Assembly: GCA_034620365.1 (NCBI GenBank)
Contig: JAQGEQ010000206.1
Coordinates: forward strand, 271,504 to 335,503
Direction: 5' to 3'
DNA: 64,000 nucleotides
Source of the DNA: Pegea sp. RAD2-039
Taxonomy: Eukaryota > Chordata > Thaliacea > Salpida > Salpidae
This document shows, piece after piece, positions 60,611 to 64,000 of this stretch. The notes beneath the pieces are model-generated. The model searched no databases. It was not told the origin of the DNA and was given only the letters and a program-made list of their open reading frames with translations. The position numbers were made by a program, and so were the translations under genes. Positions within the stretch are counted from its first letter, which is position 1. Each line of letters begins with the position of its first letter.

Positions 60611-63143
60611 AATTCAGTATCTCGAATGACAATAAAGTTTAAATTATTATAATTTACACCAAAATGTTTAATATAAATTCTGATTCTTTAATATAATTTC
60701 TGCAATCATCTATAAAAATCTTATTTATAAATAAAATTTAATATTATTATGAAAGTATTTCGAACAGTTAATATATATTGCAAGAATTTATCTTTTAGAA
60801 TTTAACTTCTAAACTTATACAAAGAGTGAACAATTTTATTTCTGCAACATAAAAGTAACAAATAGCAAATTATAAGTAAAAAGACGATCATTAACTGATT
60901 AAATTTGTTTTTTAACGATAAGATTGACCACTGTTTAAGTTAACAGTCTTTGAAAGCTAATTCAAATAATTTAGCAAGTAGAATTTAGAAACTAACGATT
61001 AGTGATTGTTACACTTTTAGAGGACTTTTGTGTCCCTAACTTATTTAGTATGTACGGAACTTCAGAAAGCAGCGTTTTATAATTTTTACTTTGATTTCTA
61101 CGATCTTTGACAACAAAGTCTGTCTCGTGTTTGATAAAAAGAAAATAATAAAAATGTTTAAATGTTAATCAGTGAACTTTAATTATCAGTTATTCATAAA
61201 TAACTTCGTAATTAAGAGTGTTAGATAAAACTCAGTCTTTGACATTTTGAAACTGTCATTTGGTACAGAGTTTTTGAAACATAATATTCTTAAAAATCAC
61301 TTAAAAACTATTACAAAGCTTTTCCGCTTTCAAATAAACTAGTCGAAAATTCTCTTCAGTTATGACTACATACAGAAACACTACAATCTTTCAAGTGTCA
61401 GTTATAAACACTTAAATCAGATCAACCAAATTTTGTGTCAGATATTATAAAATCTAAAAGATGTATTAATTAATTAAAATCACCACATATAAACGAAAAT
61501 ATAAAAAAGCAATAAACTGTATCCATCTACTAAAATAATCTAGTTAAAAATTCAGAGCGTCACAAATCATTTACTTGTTGTGATTTTCAAAACAATTCTG
61601 TTTGAAGTTTGTTTGGATCTGATTTTTTAGCTTTTATAAAGAAATAGTCAATCCTTAAGACTAAGATAAACGCGTTTTTAGAAGTATATTTCTACTTGTT
61701 TTATATCTGTAAATTTTATGTGGATCTAAAATAAGATGTTTCATAAGTGATTACTTTCTTATACTTGCACGACTATCAGCTTAACCCTAATTCAAACCCT
61801 TTTATAAGACATTAAAAATATGTTGTTTGATGTAGTTTCATATAAAGATCATTTCTTACCTAACAGAAAAGACAAACAATTAAAAGTTCGTATTCAAAGT
61901 AAATTTTTTACTGTTGTTGCTAGTCGCCTTTTACAATTGAATACAACTCTCTTAAAGAATTATTATTATAACATTAACTCACTGAGAAATTTGTATATTT
62001 TAGTAAAATGTGACCAAAAGTGATGATAATTTCATTTATTTTTTCTAACATTAATCAAATATTTGATTAATTAATCTAGTAAGAACAGTCTTTGATAAAT
62101 AAGATCAAAAATCACAAAACACTTTGATATTTGTGTTTAATTTTAACTTACAATAAACTTATAGTCAGTATAAATAACTGCAATATTACAAACAACAGCT
62201 GCGTATCTATCAAGGGAATACAGATATAAAACATTAAAGTTAATATATCTACTTTATTAGATTCAGGTAAACTTAGATAGTGTTATTTATTATCACCAAC
62301 TTGTTAACTTAAAGATTTTTACTTTTTTTTTAACTAGAATAAACTTTTTTGTAAAAGATAAAAATATTATAAATTTATTAAGAACTCATTTTTTTAATTT
62401 TGAACAGTTTATTTGTAAACGTGAAAATCAGTATATCTTGAAAGTAACGTTGTTATCATAGTTTCAAAAGATGAAGATTGTATTCTAAATGGATATGTTT
62501 CGATCAAAATAGAGAAAAAATGGAATAAATTAACAAAAATGTATCTCATCAATATAATCTTTCAGTTGCTTGTAGGAAATAGTAAATGTTAAATAACTTT
62601 ATGAAGTGAAGAATTGTTTAAACTTTTTCTATCATTCATCTATTGAAACATTTCTAAATATATTCTTTTGTTGCTAACTTTTCTTTAGCTACAAAAGTAC
62701 TTGAAACAAGTGATTTATATCAACATGCAACAAATTTAATTACTTCTTTTTATTGAAACACTAATAACGTTATTTTTAACACAATTTATTTTAGAGCGTA
62801 ACGAAATGAAAGCAACTTAACACAAATTGCTAATCTACTGGTTTGTAACAACAGTAAGTCTGAAGAAATTTTAAATTATACTTTACTGTACTATTTCAGT
62901 TTAAAAACAGAAATGAAGAAAATTATATGAGTTGAATTAAAGCAAGACTCGGATCACGAATACATTTTAATTGATCAAAGTTATTTCAAGTTCAAATCTT
63001 AAACAATTCAACAGCAAATGACTATCAGGTAAAAATCTGTTTATATTTAGCCATTTTTGTAAAATTAAAAGCATAATAGTTATGTAATAATTATTCGTTA
63101 ACAACTATTACAAATTAAACAAGTTTATTTATTGTAAAAGTAA

Positions 63144-63197
63144 TGCATCTTCATCCCATCTTCAGAGTATAATTATTCTGAAGACAGTAAAGATGCA
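63144..63197. other. Imperfect 54-nt inverted repeat (hairpin)
   Basis: TGCATCTT (63144-63151) pairs with AAGATGCA (63190-63197), and TCTTCAGA (63159-63166) with TCTGAAGA (63177-63184), leaving a 10-nt loop and a 7/5-nt internal loop. Eight-base perfect arms in both stems are unusual in this background, but the large internal loop argues against a standard microRNA precursor. Confidence 0.35.
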
Positions 63198-64000
63198 AAC
63201 ATCAAGAGTAATAATTTTTCACAAAAAAAAATATGAAAAATTGTTTGACAAACTTTTGGTGAAAAATATGTTTGAGTGATTTCAAAGTTTTTCTAAATAC
63301 TTTTATTAAATACTATATCATAAATTGTAAGAAGTTATGAAAACGTTTACTAAAATAAGACGAATTATCAAATAAAAAATCATTTTTTTAAATTCACTAA
63401 AAAATTATTTTGAGAAAAAGTTTGATTATTTGTGGGAATATAAGGATATTAATATGAGTGTGATATTCATTAAGCGCGATGAAAAGTTTCATTTGTAAAT
63501 GATGATAGTAGTTTGATCCTCTCATACAAGACAATCACAATAGTAAAATGTTATTGAATTTGATTTGGCACCTTCACATGCAAACCAACATTGTTAGCAA
63601 CACCAGTCGACAAAAACATTGATTCAAAAATTATACTTTGAATAGTCATCTGACTTCAGTTGAGTACTTTTTTTTATGTTTCCCTAAAAAGTAAATAAAG
63701 TTATTTTATTTATATTGAAAAATATAAAATTAGATATATTACAAAATGAAATGTTTAAATTTATTTGCATTTTATGTTTATTAATAATCACGATGTTGTA
63801 TCATATGTTACTGCTTTTATTTTTCATCTATTTTATGCAATAGTAATAGAGTTGCGTTATTTGATTATCATTAAACAGGTTACAATGTGTAATAATAATA
63901 TTATTCATATAATATTAGTTAAAATATAAGTGATAATAACTATTAATAATAATAAACAATTCAAATATTTCAAATATTATTTTTGTCAAGTTTTTCAAAA

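Larger units (their letters stand above)
60499..64000. other. AT-rich gene-free end of the window
   Basis: Apart from the CCAAT element and a 54-nt hairpin at 63144-63197, I see nothing. The 67-codon ORF at 61820-62023 has no recognisable content. Confidence 0.5.

Noticed and set aside
61820-62023. 67-codon ORF near the window end
   Set aside because: No recognisable domain and composition typical of chance ORFs here.
1-64000. CRISPR arrays, prokaryotic operons or integrated plasmid/phage
   Set aside because: No regularly spaced direct repeats, no bacterial gene arrangement; spliced animal genes throughout.

Overview
This is nuclear DNA of an invertebrate animal, very AT-rich (I estimate near 75% A+T). 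Evidence: spliced genes with canonical GT..AG introns, polyadenylation hexamers, animal-specific families (Rheb, NCOA6, nephrocystin-3, a CCDC114/CCDC63 dynein-arm docking protein, ELMO, an IL-17-receptor-like SEFIR protein, a full PRDM9-type gene) and decayed LINE/SINE copies. SEFIR receptors and a muscle-type IQ/Ig protein point to a bilaterian. I cannot name the species. Gene models below were assembled by hand from splice sites, reading-frame phase and remembered family sequences; exon coordinates are proposals.

Layout. 1-3.9 kb: no gene seen. 3.93-5.37 kb (+): Rheb GTPase, 7 exons. 8.15-12.75 kb (+): NCOA6-like nuclear receptor coactivator, 5 exons, glutamine-rich with a PVHQQ minisatellite. 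15.66-20.98 kb (-): complete nephrocystin-3 (NPHP3), about 28 exons with introns mostly 45-60 nt. 22.0-24.24 kb (-): ODAD1/CCDC63-type coiled-coil protein, 11 exons. 25.62-27.89 kb (-): intronless ELMO. 29.3 kb (-): small C2H2 finger ORF. 30.69-31.74 kb (+): small IQ + two-Ig protein resembling SPEGNB. 33.2-35.5 kb (-): 8-exon transmembrane SEFIR receptor. 42.7-54.1 kb: two intact secreted relatives of that receptor's ectodomain (+, 47.5 and 50.3 kb) and two broken exon relics (-, 42.8 and 54.1 kb), with a SINE-like element (44.9 kb) and a LINE 3' end (46.4 kb) between them. 54.2-56.4 kb (-): decayed 5' half of a non-LTR retrotransposon. 57.7-60.5 kb (-): PRDM9-type gene with KRAB-like, SSXRD-like, zinc-knuckle, PR/SET and C2H2-finger regions. 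60.5-64 kb: no gene seen.

Gene relations. NPHP3 and the docking-complex gene are neighbouring ciliary genes on one strand; both carry a striking density of the palindrome TGACGTCA (at least 31 copies in the window, 29 of them between 13.7 and 27.2 kb) in exons and introns alike. The receptor and its secreted relatives share exon lengths and intron phases (139 / about 123-153 / 113 / about 127-133 nt), so they arose by duplication; loss of the membrane and SEFIR exons suggests decoy or secreted immune-type proteins. The PRDM9-type gene keeps every domain that goes with recombination-hotspot function in vertebrates, but its fingers are diverged rather than near-identical tandem copies.
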